DNA from: Labilithrix sp.
Lineage (GTDB): Bacteria > Myxococcota > Polyangia > Polyangiales > Polyangiaceae
DNA length: 64,000 nucleotides
Assembly (NCBI GenBank): GCA_028287035.1
Contig: JAQBQL010000176.1
Span: 25,028 to 89,027 of the forward strand
Reading direction: 5' to 3'
Below, in pieces: positions 51,743-61,451 of this stretch (position 1 is the stretch's first letter; each line of letters begins with the position of its first letter). The position numbers and the translations under genes are program-made. The notes under the pieces were generated by a model. The model saw only the letters and a program-made list of their open reading frames with translations. It was not told the origin of the DNA and made no database searches.

Positions 51743-53290
51743 GTGGTAGACACGTACGGCCCCGCCGATGCGCTCGGGCTGGTCGGCATGACGGTCGACC
51801 AGGTCCGCTTCGACGCGTGCGTCGATGCCGGCGGCTTCGGCCTCATCTATCGCGGCTACCACGAGGGGCTCGGCGAGACCGTCGCGATCAAGTGCCTGCG
51901 CATCGCCTCGATCCAGAAGACGAACGCGGCGATCCGCGAGGCGCTCGCCGGCCGGTTCCGCGACGAGACGAAGCTGCTCTATCGCCTGTCGCAAGGGAAC
52001 CTCGACATCGTTCGCTGCATCAGCAGCGGCACGCTCGTCTCGCCGAAGACGAACGAGTACACGCCGTACATGGTGCTCGAGTGGCTCGACGGCTGCACGC
52101 TGAGCGCCGAGCTGAAGGAGCGGCGTGAACGCCGGCTCGGCGCACGTAACCTGCGCGCCGCGGTGAACCTGCTGGACAGCGCGGCGCTCGGGCTCGCGTA
52201 TGCGCACGTGCACGAGGTCGTCCACCGGGACGTGAAGCCGGGCAACCTGTTCCTGACGCGCACGCGCGAGGGCGTTCGCATCAAGGTGCTCGATTTCGGG
52301 CTCGCCAAGATCCTCTCCGACGAGGCGATCGGGGTACGCCCGAGCGTGGAGACCGGGGTCGGCGTGCACTTCTGCTCTCCCTCGTACGGCGCGCCCGAGC
52401 AGTTCACGTCGCAGGTCGGCGCCATCGGGCCGTGGACCGACGTGTACTCGCTCTGTCTCGTGCTGCTCGAGGTGATGACCGGCGAGAAGGTGCGGCCGGC
52501 CGGGAACCTCGCGCAGGGCCTCATGGCGGCGCTCGATCCGGAGAAGGGCTCGCCGACCGCCAGCAGCCTCGGGCTCGAGCTGCCGAAGCGCGTCGAGGCG
52601 CTCCTCCACCGCGCGCTCGCCCAGAATCCGAAGGAGCGACCCCGCGATGCCGGCGTGTTCTGGAACGAGCTGAAGGAGGCGATGAACGCTCCCGCCGTCG
52701 ACGAGGCGCCCGGACCGTCGATGCAGCAGCTCCGTGATGCCGCCGTCGCGCGCGCCGACTCGAAGGCGCCGCAGGCCTCGCCGCTCACCGGCACGCTCAT
52801 GATGATGGAGGCGCCCTCGATGATGCGCCCCGCCGCGCCGATCCCGGCCGCCGGCCGTCCGGTCGGCGTCGATCCGTCCGCGATCGCGCCCGACACGGCG
52901 CCTCTCCAGCCGCCGCTCGCACCCGCGGGCTCGCACGGCCAGGGAACCGGCACCGCCGCGATGACGATGCCGCTCGGCGCCACGTCACCGCTCGCCGCGT
53001 CGATGGCGATGCCGTCGCCCATGGCCGGGTATCCGCAGCCGACCACCTCTTCGGTGCCGCCGCCGGGCTACGGCGGTCAGGCTCAGCGCGATCCGCGGCA
53101 GCTGCAGAGCACGCCGCCGCCGCTCCGACGGCCCACCCCCATGTCCGCCTATCCTCCGCACGGAACGAGCAGGCCCACGCCGCCCGAGAAGCCGCGGACG
53201 TCCGCCATGCTGCTCGTGGCCGCCGCCGTCGGGGTGCTCTTCGTGATCGCGATGGTGGCGCTCTACCTCGTGCGCATGCGCACGCACTGA
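51743..53290 (+). CDS. Eukaryote-like Ser/Thr protein kinase, membrane-anchored
   Basis: A 515-residue protein. The kinase domain (~20-310) is intact: Gly-loop DAGGFGLIYRG, ATP-binding K50 in VAIKCL, HRDVKPGNLFL, DFGLAK and YGAPEQF. A long Pro/Ala/Met-rich linker (~325-480) leads to one membrane helix (SAMLLVAAAVGVLFVIAMVA) and only ~8 outside residues, so no extracellular sensor domain. The kinase side is cytoplasmic. Myxobacteria encode many such kinases. GTG 51743 has no ribosome site and a -10-like hexamer in front. It diverges from the LOG/HD operon across 50 nt. Confidence 0.95.
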   Translation: MVDTYGPADALGLVGMTVDQVRFDACVDAGGFGLIYRGYHEGLGETVAIKCLRIASIQKTNAAIREALAGRFRDETKLLYRLSQGNLDIVRCISSGTLVSPKTNEYTPYMVLEWLDGCTLSAELKERRERRLGARNLRAAVNLLDSAALGLAYAHVHEVVHRDVKPGNLFLTRTREGVRIKVLDFGLAKILSDEAIGVRPSVETGVGVHFCSPSYGAPEQFTSQVGAIGPWTDVYSLCLVLLEVMTGEKVRPAGNLAQGLMAALDPEKGSPTASSLGLELPKRVEALLHRALAQNPKERPRDAGVFWNELKEAMNAPAVDEAPGPSMQQLRDAAVARADSKAPQASPLTGTLMMMEAPSMMRPAAPIPAAGRPVGVDPSAIAPDTAPLQPPLAPAGSHGQGTGTAAMTMPLGATSPLAASMAMPSPMAGYPQPTTSSVPPPGYGGQAQRDPRQLQSTPPPLRRPTPMSAYPPHGTSRPTPPEKPRTSAMLLVAAAVGVLFVIAMVALYLVRMRTH

Positions 53291-53298
53291 CCGCAGCT

Positions 53299-54492
<1,194 letters not shown>

Positions 54493-54494
54493 GT

Positions 54495-55664
54495 TCAGAT
54501 CTCCTCCACCTGGATCTCACAAGGGCCCGACGGGCGCCCGACACAGGCAAGGACGTAACCGGCGGCGCGCTCTGCGGGAGTCAGGCAGTTCGGCTCCTCG
54601 AGCGCGATGTCACCCGAGATGCGCCGCACGCGGCAGGCGCCGCACCCGCCGACACCGCACGAGAACGGCATGGGCAAGCCAGCGGCGAGCCCCGCGGCGA
54701 GCAGCGTGGCGCCGGGCAGCGCCGTCGTGCGATGGCGGCCGCCCTTGATGCCGATGGTCACGAGCGGGATCGCGGACAGGGAAGGATCGGCGGCGGGCCC
54801 GGCGTGGGGGCGCGGGCCGATCGCGAACCGCTCCACGAAGACCGCGTGATCCGGCACGCCCCGGGCGGCGAGCGCGGACAGCACCTCCTCGCGCATGCCG
54901 TCCGGCCCGCACACGAAGTAATGGGCGTCGGGCGAGGGACCCAGGGCGGCGAGCACGCGTGCGGTGACCGCGCGATCGAGACGGCCGACGTGGGCCGTCG
55001 CCTCGCTCGGCTCCTCGTGCACGTGGACGACCGACAGACGAGAATGCTGGGCGGCGAGCCCGGCGAGCGCGTTGCCGAGCACGACGTCGGCCGCCGAGCG
55101 ATTGCCGACGACGAGCGCGACCTCCGCGTCGGATTCCCGGCCGAGGACGGTGCGCGCGATCGAGAGCAGCGGCGTGATGCCGGAGCCGCCCGCGAGGAGC
55201 ACGAGGCGGCGACCGGCGGGCGGCCGGACCGGATGCGGGACGAAGGAGCCGAAGGGGCCGAGCACGCGCAGCACGTCGCCGGCCTGCAGCTCGGCGAGGC
55301 GCGGCGAGACCAGCCCGCCCTCCTTCCGCTTGAAGGTGAGGTGCAGCTCGGACGTGCCCGGCGCGTTGGAGGCGGAGTAGTTGCGGGGGACGACCGCGCC
55401 GTCGACGTCGACGAGCACCGTGAAGAACTGGCCAGGCTCGAAGGCGAAGCGCTCACCGGCGGGAGCGCCGAGCACGAGGGTCGACGCGTCGACGGTCTCG
55501 CGCACCACCGACGTGACGGCGAGGAGCCGCGGGTCGCGGCGCGGCGCGGCTGCCGGGACGATCCCGCGGGCGTGGCCCTTGAGGAGAGGCGGCGGATGGC
55601 GCCCGGCGAGCCTGCGCGCGATCGCTCTCAGATCGCGCGACCATTGCGCTGTTTGCGTCGTCAT
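54495..55664 (-). CDS. FAD/2Fe-2S ferredoxin reductase
   Basis: A 389-residue electron-transfer flavoprotein. The FAD domain (~50-150) has VPRNYSASNAPG, with RxYS the FAD motif. The NAD(P)-binding domain (~155-280) has LLAGGSGITPLLSIAR and HYFVCGPDGMREEVL. A C-terminal plant-type 2Fe-2S ferredoxin carries FSCGVGGCGACRV and a later LACVGRPSG (four Cys). The layout reductase-then-ferredoxin equals that of oxygenase reductases such as PaaE, and of oxidoreductase partners of acyl desaturases. It feeds electrons to the diiron protein made from the next gene. The promoter carries a perfect 16-bp palindrome. Confidence 0.93.
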   Translation of the reverse strand: MTTQTAQWSRDLRAIARRLAGRHPPPLLKGHARGIVPAAAPRRDPRLLAVTSVVRETVDASTLVLGAPAGERFAFEPGQFFTVLVDVDGAVVPRNYSASNAPGTSELHLTFKRKEGGLVSPRLAELQAGDVLRVLGPFGSFVPHPVRPPAGRRLVLLAGGSGITPLLSIARTVLGRESDAEVALVVGNRSAADVVLGNALAGLAAQHSRLSVVHVHEEPSEATAHVGRLDRAVTARVLAALGPSPDAHYFVCGPDGMREEVLSALAARGVPDHAVFVERFAIGPRPHAGPAADPSLSAIPLVTIGIKGGRHRTTALPGATLLAAGLAAGLPMPFSCGVGGCGACRVRRISGDIALEEPNCLTPAERAAGYVLACVGRPSGPCEIQVEEI

Positions 55665-55671
55665 GGACCTA

Positions 55672-55699
55672 AACCTACCGATCGGTAGGGAAGAGTCAA
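55672..55699 (-). promoter_or_regulatory. Sigma-70 promoter of the reductase-diiron operon
   Basis: On the minus strand TTGACT (55694-55699) and TAGGTT (55672-55677) are 16 nt apart, and the -10 ends 7 nt before ATG 55664. This is the best two-element promoter in the window and predicts a leaderless or nearly leaderless message. Confidence 0.65.
55674..55689. promoter_or_regulatory. 16-bp perfect palindromic operator, TetR-type
   Basis: CCTACCGATCGGTAGG, symmetric at every base, fills the spacer between the -35 and -10 elements of the reductase promoter. CTACCGA/TCGGTAG half-sites are common for TetR-family repressors. No regulator gene lies next to it in the window. Confidence 0.7.
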
Positions 55700-55716
55700 G
55701 GTGAGAATCGATAGCG

Positions 55717-55743
55717 CTGGCGTCCTGCGGGGGCGAACGCCAG
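55717..55743 (+). promoter_or_regulatory. Hairpin before the OPT transporter start
   Basis: CTGGCGT-N13-ACGCCAG, a perfect 7-bp stem ending 9 nt before GTG 55753. It may act in the 5' leader or as an operator. Confidence 0.35.
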
Positions 55744-55752
55744 TCTCGGCGC

Positions 55753-57792
55753 GTGTCCCTGTTCCAGAAGCCCGCCTCGACGCCCGAGGAGCTCGCGGCC
55801 AGCGAGCCGCTCGCCATCCCTCCCGACCAGGTCGCGCGCTTCGACGAGGCGGAGTGGTACGCGCGCGCCTACCGGCACGACGCGCCGCAGCTCACGGTGC
55901 GCGCCGTCGCGCTCGGCACCGTGCTCGGCTTCTTCCTCGCCTTCACCAACGTGTACATCGGGCTCAAGACCGGGTGGTTCCTCGGCGTGAACCTGACCGC
56001 GTGCATCCTGTCGTTCGCCGCGTGGGGATCGCTCCAGCGCGCGGGTCTCGTGAAGGACCGCCTCTCGATCCTCGAGAGCACGACGGCGGTGTCGACCGCC
56101 TCGTCCGCCGGGTACGCGACGGGCTTTCTCACCATCACGGCGGTGCCCGCGATGCTGCTGCTCAGCGTCACGGACCAGACGCCCGGCGGTGTGAACATGA
56201 AATGGCCGGCGCTCGCGATCTGGATCTTCTTCCTCGCGTGCCTCGGGGTCGTCATCGCGATCCCGATGAAGCGGAACATGATCAACCGGGAGAAGCTCAC
56301 GTTTCCCTCGGGCACGGCCGCCGCGGCGACGCTCCAGGGGCTCTACAGCAACGGGCGCGAGGCGCTCCTCCGCGGACGCGCGCTGTTAGCGACCGCCGCC
56401 GCGACGGCGCTCGTCCCCGTGCTCAAGGACCTCGAGATCAGGAAGGTCGGGATCGACGAGAAGACCGGCGCCGCGGTCCGCGAGGCCCTCCTTCCTGCCC
56501 AGTCGAACGTCTTCGACTGGATTCCGCGCGTCCTCCCCGAATCGTGGACGCACCGGCTCCTGAATGCCGGGCCCGCCAAGCTCCACGCGAACGGCGCGCC
56601 GTTCCAGCTGAGCGATTTCCAAATGCGCCTCGACCACGGGGCAGCGCTGCTGTTCGCGGGGATCATCGTCGGTATTCGCGTGACGTTCTGGATGTTCGTG
56701 GGAGGTCTCCTTCTCGTCGTGGTGGTGACGCCGCTCGGCCTCGGCGACCAGTGGGTCAATGCATCCGGGGTGACGGTGGGCGCGGTGACGAAGCCGGGGA
56801 CCGCCTGGAAGGAGCTCGGGATATGGTTCGGGGCGCCGCTCCTCATCGCGAGCGGGCTCGTGGCATTCCTCGGGCAGTGGCGCACCATCGTGCGCGCGCT
56901 CAGCGGGATGGTGCCCGGGAAGGATGCCGAGGAGGACGGCGCCTCGGCCGATGTCGAGGTTCCGTTCCGCTGGTTCCTGTATGGCCTCGGGGGGGCCGGC
57001 CTCGGGGTGGTCCTCGTGGCGCGCCTCGTGTTCGACATCCCGCTCGTGCTCGGGGTGCTGGCGGTGAGCATGACGTTCATCCTCGCGCTGGTGGCCTGCC
57101 GCGCGACCGGCGAGAGCGACATCACGCCCGGCGGACCGCTCGGGAAGATCATGCAGCTCACGTACGGCGTGCTCATGCCCCAGAGCTCGACTGCCAACTT
57201 GCAGACCGCGGCGATCACCGCCAGCGCGTCACTCGCGAGCGCCGATCTGCTCAATGACCTGAAATGCGGCTATCTGCTGGGCGCGAATCCTCGTCGGCAG
57301 TTCGTGGCGCAGGCGGCGGGGATCCTGACCGGCACCATCGCGACGACCCTTTGCTACTTCGTGCTCGTTCCCGACGCGACGGTCCTCACCGGCGTGGGCT
57401 CGCATGCGCCGGCATTCCCGGCGCCGGGCGCGCAGCAGTGGAAGGCGGTGGCCGAGGTGTTCAAGTACGGGCTCGGCAATCTCCACCCGCTGTCGCAGGT
57501 GGCGATCCGCTGGGGCCTGCTGGTCGGGGCGGTGCTGGGGCTGCTCGAGATGCTGGTCCCGAAGCCGTACCGGAAGTGGGTCCCCTCGGCCACGGGCCTC
57601 GGCCTCGGCATGGTCCTCCCGTTCTTCTATCCCCTGGCGATGTTCACGGGCGCAGTGCTCGCCGAGCTCGCCCAGGCGATCAGCGCGAGCTGGTCGAGGC
57701 GCTATCTCGTGGCGATCGCGGCGGGTGGGATCGCGGGGGAGAGCATCGTGGGGGTGATCGTGCAGGCGCTGAACAACTTCGTGCTGCACTGA
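55753..57792 (+). CDS. OPT-family oligopeptide/metal-chelate transporter
   Basis: A 679-residue inner-membrane protein with about 14-16 helices. Seen: TVRAVALGTVLGFFLAFTNV and YIGLKTGW near residue 60, the OPT motif NREKLTFPSGTAAAATLQGL (~180-200), LGDQWVNASG, and PGGPLGKIMQLTYGVLMPQS. The late segment SADLLNDLKCGYLLGANPRRQF is the cytoplasmic motif of the family, given here as SADLLNDLKCGYLLGA. OPT proteins import small peptides or metal-siderophore/nicotianamine complexes. GTG 55753 starts it. It diverges from the reductase operon, with the hairpin and operator between. The 137-nt gap after it (57793-57929) shows no feature I can support. Confidence 0.92.
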   Translation: MSLFQKPASTPEELAASEPLAIPPDQVARFDEAEWYARAYRHDAPQLTVRAVALGTVLGFFLAFTNVYIGLKTGWFLGVNLTACILSFAAWGSLQRAGLVKDRLSILESTTAVSTASSAGYATGFLTITAVPAMLLLSVTDQTPGGVNMKWPALAIWIFFLACLGVVIAIPMKRNMINREKLTFPSGTAAAATLQGLYSNGREALLRGRALLATAAATALVPVLKDLEIRKVGIDEKTGAAVREALLPAQSNVFDWIPRVLPESWTHRLLNAGPAKLHANGAPFQLSDFQMRLDHGAALLFAGIIVGIRVTFWMFVGGLLLVVVVTPLGLGDQWVNASGVTVGAVTKPGTAWKELGIWFGAPLLIASGLVAFLGQWRTIVRALSGMVPGKDAEEDGASADVEVPFRWFLYGLGGAGLGVVLVARLVFDIPLVLGVLAVSMTFILALVACRATGESDITPGGPLGKIMQLTYGVLMPQSSTANLQTAAITASASLASADLLNDLKCGYLLGANPRRQFVAQAAGILTGTIATTLCYFVLVPDATVLTGVGSHAPAFPAPGAQQWKAVAEVFKYGLGNLHPLSQVAIRWGLLVGAVLGLLEMLVPKPYRKWVPSATGLGLGMVLPFFYPLAMFTGAVLAELAQAISASWSRRYLVAIAAGGIAGESIVGVIVQALNNFVLH

Positions 57793-57929
57793 GACGTGGG
57801 GTGCGGGCCGCGAGACCCGAAAGCGAACGCACGCAAGGTGCTCGACGAACTTCCGGGACGCACGAAGAGGCGCCCACGACTCACTTCCGAATCGGAGCTA
57901 CGCGCGTGGCCCGATTGACCTGATCCCCG

Positions 57930-58610
57930 TCACCGCACCGACGCGAGTGCCTGGCACGGGATGCGCGGGTTCTGGTGGTGGAGCTCGTGGTACGCGAGGC
58001 TCAGGAGGACCGGGGAGCCCAGGAAGGCCAGGCGGCGGCTGACCGCGATGGCCCACGCCGGCGCGTGATGAGGGACATGCGAGGCCCAGAACGCCATCGT
58101 GAGCTGCATCACCGCCGCCGTCACCGCGTACGTGACGAGCGCCGGCCTGCCCGACACGACGAGCGCCGCGGTGAGCACTGCGCCCGCCACGGACTCGAGG
58201 CCCTGCACCAGGCGCTCCGCACGCGGCGCCCGGCGATACGCGGCCCGGCGCAACGCCACCGCATTCGCCGGGCCCGCGAGCAGCGCTCCGAGCGCCGACC
58301 GGGTCGCGCCCGCACCTTCGAGGTCCTCGGCCGCGAGCGGACGAGCATGGTGGATGGCGTGCATGCGCCGCATCGCGTGGCCGCTGATCAGCATGGGCAG
58401 CGCCGACCACGTCAGGAGCGCCGCGTGCGCGCGACGCGAGAGTCCCAGCGAGCCATGCGCTGCATCGTGGGCGACCGTGAAGGCGCTCATGAAGACCGCG
58501 ACCGACGCGAGCGCCGCGACCGGGAGCGACGACGTCACGGCCAGCACCGCGGCGGGGGCGGCGAAGCGAACCGCGTGGAGCGCCAGGTGAGAGGTGCGAG
58601 GGGCAAGCAT
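57930..58610 (-). CDS. Fatty acid desaturase-type membrane protein
   Basis: A 226-residue membrane enzyme, short for the family (usually 300 or more). All three His boxes of membrane diiron desaturases/hydroxylases are present: AHDAAHGS (48-52 core), MHAIHH (84-88) and YHELHHQNPRIP near the C-terminus. Hydrophobic stretches lie between them. It introduces a double bond or hydroxyl into a lipid-linked chain, with electrons from a ferredoxin system. The ferredoxin reductase at 54495 is close enough to be a partner, though on a separate unit. ATG 58610 is the best start; upstream codons are implausible Arg-rich sequence. Confidence 0.85.
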   Translation of the reverse strand: MLAPRTSHLALHAVRFAAPAAVLAVTSSLPVAALASVAVFMSAFTVAHDAAHGSLGLSRRAHAALLTWSALPMLISGHAMRRMHAIHHARPLAAEDLEGAGATRSALGALLAGPANAVALRRAAYRRAPRAERLVQGLESVAGAVLTAALVVSGRPALVTYAVTAAVMQLTMAFWASHVPHHAPAWAIAVSRRLAFLGSPVLLSLAYHELHHQNPRIPCQALASVR

Positions 58611-58798
58611 GCGCGGCCCTGTAGCGACGCTCGTGCCGAGCAGCGGATCCCGCGAAATCCCCGCGAAAGCCGCGCGCCGCCGGTCGCCGCTGCCCACGCC
58701 GTGGACACCACGTGCCCGCCTCGTGGACAGCCCGCGAGCGCGCGCCCTCGCGATTCTCGAGGCCCGCCGCGCGGCATGCGCGGTGCACTGCCGACGCC

Positions 58799-59836
58799 AT
58801 GCTCACTGCCTCCGTGCTCCTCCTCTTCCTCGGGCTGCTCGGCGCGTTCGACGTCGCCTGGTTCCACCATCGGCAGGCCGCGCTGACCTCGCGCGAGGAG
58901 TGCCGGGCCGAGGCGGTCGTCCACGTGGTGCGCGGGGTCGTCTACGCCGCGCAGTTCGCGCTCGTGCCGAACGTGCGCTTCGCGGGCAGGTGGGCGCTCG
59001 TGCTCTTCGGCCTCTTCGCCGTCGACGCCGCGGTCGCCGCCGCCGACGTGCTGCTCGAGCCCTCCTCGCGCAAGAAGCAGGGCGGGCTCCCTCCCGGCGA
59101 GTACTTCATGCATGTCGTGCTGAGCGTCCTGGCCGGCGCCCTCCTCCATGCGGCGCTCGGCACGGCGTGGCGCGACGCGCACGAGCCCACCAGCCTGGCG
59201 TGGAGCGCCCAGGCCCCGGATCTCCTGCGCGCGGCCCTCGCGGTGATGAGCGCCGCATCCCTCGGCGTCGCGCTCCTCGAGGCGGCCGCGCTCCTCGAGA
59301 CGCGGCTGCCCAGCCCGCGCCCCATCCACGTTTCGGTGTGCGTCCCCGCCACCCGCACGCGCCTCTGGGAGATCACCCAGGACCATCACATCCACCCGCA
59401 GTGGGACCATCGTTTTGATCACATCGAGATGCTCGGAGAGCGCATCGAAACCGGCACCACGATGCGCTACACGAAGGCCGTGCTCGGCGTCACCATCAGC
59501 GGCTGGGGCCGCTACAAGCTGCACAAGCCGCTCGTGCAGTCGACATTCGCGTTCGGCTCGGACGACCGCCGCTCCCTGATCCGCGAGGGCGTCGGGCTCT
59601 GGAGGTATCGCGACGTCGCGCCGGGCGTCGTCGAGCTCGCCACGTCGTACACCTACGCCGTGCGCTGGGGGCTCTTCGGTCGTATCTTCGACCGTCTCGT
59701 GTTCCGGCCGCTCTTCCAGCTCGAGACCGAGCGCAGCTTCCGCCGGCTCGCCCGTGAGTGGTTCGGCGTCGCGAAGCCCGCGGTGCTCGGCGCGGTGGGG
59801 CGGCGGCCCGCCCGGCAGAGCGCGCTCGCGGCATGA
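58799..59836 (+). CDS. Membrane protein with C-terminal SRPBCC domain
   Basis: A 345-residue protein. Residues ~1-165 form four hydrophobic segments with a His-containing first turn (VAWFHHRQAAL). Residues ~178-320 match an SRPBCC/polyketide-cyclase hydrophobic-ligand domain: IHVSVCVPATRTRLWEITQ, FDHIEMLGERIETGTTMRYT and GLWRYRDVAPGVVELATSYT. Such domains bind lipids, sterols or other hydrophobic ligands. Its stop overlaps the start of a histidine kinase by ATGA (59833-59836), which suggests that it supplies or senses the signal for the two-component system. The 188-nt divergent gap before it (58611-58798) has no clear promoter to my eye. Confidence 0.8.
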   Translation: MLTASVLLLFLGLLGAFDVAWFHHRQAALTSREECRAEAVVHVVRGVVYAAQFALVPNVRFAGRWALVLFGLFAVDAAVAAADVLLEPSSRKKQGGLPPGEYFMHVVLSVLAGALLHAALGTAWRDAHEPTSLAWSAQAPDLLRAALAVMSAASLGVALLEAAALLETRLPSPRPIHVSVCVPATRTRLWEITQDHHIHPQWDHRFDHIEMLGERIETGTTMRYTKAVLGVTISGWGRYKLHKPLVQSTFAFGSDDRRSLIREGVGLWRYRDVAPGVVELATSYTYAVRWGLFGRIFDRLVFRPLFQLETERSFRRLAREWFGVAKPAVLGAVGRRPARQSALAA

Positions 59837-61437
59837 CCGCGCTCCCCGTCCTGGTCCTCTACCCGCTCTGGTCGATCGCGCTCGCCACCGGCCTCGTGGC
59901 GCTGCGCCTGGGACGCAGCACGCGCACCGGCCTCGTCGTGCTCTGCACGCTGCTCGCGGCGTGGGTCACGGCGCTCGTGCTGCTCATCACCGGCGCCCCC
60001 CACGCGGAGCGCGCGCTGCCCTTCGGGATGCTCCTGGCGGGCGGCTTCGTCCACGCCGGGAACGACGTGGCGCGGGTCCGGTCCCCGCGCCTCCTCGCGG
60101 TCGGGTACGGGTGGGGCGCGCTCGTCGCGCTCGTCGGCCTCGCCGCCCCCGGCTTGCTCGTGGCTCCCGGGGCACGTGCCGCGGGGCCGCTCTTCTGGCC
60201 GGTGGCGGCGATGTCCGCCGCCGGCACCGCGGCGGTGCTCGGGTACCTCGTGGCCCTCGCGAGGCGCGCCACCGAGCGCGAGGACCGGCAGAGGCGCCTC
60301 GCCATGGTGCTCGCCTGCCTGACCGGCGCGCTCGGCGGCGGGGCGGTCATCTCGCTGCGCGTCCTCGGCGTCGCCGACGTGCCGTTCGCGGCGCCCTTCC
60401 TCACGCTGGCGACGCTCCTTGCGGCCTACGCGACGTTCTCCGGCGAGGAGGGACGCGCGCGTGACCTCGTCTTGCAGGGAGCGACGCAGGCCGTGCTCAC
60501 GGCGGTGCTGTCCGCGGTGGGCCTCACCGCCTTCTACGTCGCGCTGCCCGCGCTGACCCCGGGCCGGGGCGAGGCGCTCGGCTGGGTGGTGGTCGTCGTG
60601 TTCTTCGCGGCGCTGCCGCTCGAACCGCTGCGCCTCCTGCTGGTCGAGCGCCTCGGGCGCCTCTTCTTCCGCCGCGCCACGAACGTGCCGGACCTCGCGG
60701 CGTCCGTCGAGGCGAGCGAGGCCCGCGCCGACCAGGCCGAGCGGCTCGCCGAGCTCGGACGGGTCGTCGCCGCCGTCGCCCACGAGATCCGCAACCCGCT
60801 CGGGGTCATCGCTGCGCAGGCGAAGCTCCTCGAGAAGCGCGGCGCCGATCCAGCGCAGATCGCCGATCTGCGCGCGCAGGTGGACCGGGCACGCCGCTTT
60901 CTCGACGACCTCCTCCGCTACGGCAAGCCGCGGCCCCTCGAGCCGCGCAGCTTCGAGGTCGCGCCGCAGCTCGCGCTCTCCGCGAGCAACGTGCGGCGCG
61001 CCTTCGGGCCAGGGGCCCCCGAGATCGTCGTCGAGGTCGACGCCGCGCTCGAGGTCGAGGCGGACCGCGCCGCCTTCACCGACACCATCGAGATCCTCCT
61101 CCACAATGCGCTCGTCGCGGCGGCAGGCGGCGCGGCTGACGCAAGCCCGAGGACCCCGCTCGTGCGCCTCCTCGCGCGTGCCGAGGAGCGCACGGTGGTC
61201 GTCGAGGTGCGCGATAGCGGCGCGGGCGTGCCCGCGGAGCTCGAGGCCACCATGTTCGAGCCGTTCGTCACCGGGCGCGGCCGGGACGCGGCGCATCCGG
61301 GCACCGGCCTCGGCCTCGCCATCGCGCAGCGGTGGGTCGAGCGCCACGACGGCACCATCGCCTATTCACGCGTGGCGACCGGTCCCGAGCGCGGCGGCGC
61401 CTGCTTCGTGACGCGCTGGCCCCCGCAGACGGGCTAG
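59833..61437 (+). CDS. Membrane sensor histidine kinase (NtrB-like)
   Basis: A 534-residue kinase. The N-terminal ~275 residues hold about eight hydrophobic helices (7TM-like sensor without a large outside domain). HisKA has H317 in VAAVAHEIRNPLGVIAA, and the HATPase has IEILLHNALVAAAGG (N-box; the usual Asn-Ala is HNALVAA), VEVRDSGAGVPAE and GTGLGLAIAQRWVERHDG. It is coupled upstream to the SRPBCC protein (ATGA) and 14 nt before the response regulator, so the three form a signalling unit. A hydrophobic ligand or the membrane state is a possible cue (inference). Confidence 0.92.
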   Translation: MTALPVLVLYPLWSIALATGLVALRLGRSTRTGLVVLCTLLAAWVTALVLLITGAPHAERALPFGMLLAGGFVHAGNDVARVRSPRLLAVGYGWGALVALVGLAAPGLLVAPGARAAGPLFWPVAAMSAAGTAAVLGYLVALARRATEREDRQRRLAMVLACLTGALGGGAVISLRVLGVADVPFAAPFLTLATLLAAYATFSGEEGRARDLVLQGATQAVLTAVLSAVGLTAFYVALPALTPGRGEALGWVVVVVFFAALPLEPLRLLLVERLGRLFFRRATNVPDLAASVEASEARADQAERLAELGRVVAAVAHEIRNPLGVIAAQAKLLEKRGADPAQIADLRAQVDRARRFLDDLLRYGKPRPLEPRSFEVAPQLALSASNVRRAFGPGAPEIVVEVDAALEVEADRAAFTDTIEILLHNALVAAAGGAADASPRTPLVRLLARAEERTVVVEVRDSGAGVPAELEATMFEPFVTGRGRDAAHPGTGLGLAIAQRWVERHDGTIAYSRVATGPERGGACFVTRWPPQTG

Positions 61438-61451
61438 GCTTCCCCGTCGCC

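Noticed and set aside
61435..61440. TAGGCT as promoter of the NtrC-type regulator
   Set aside because: It overlaps the kinase stop codon at 11 nt spacing, and the gene is 14 nt behind the kinase, so co-transcription is more likely.
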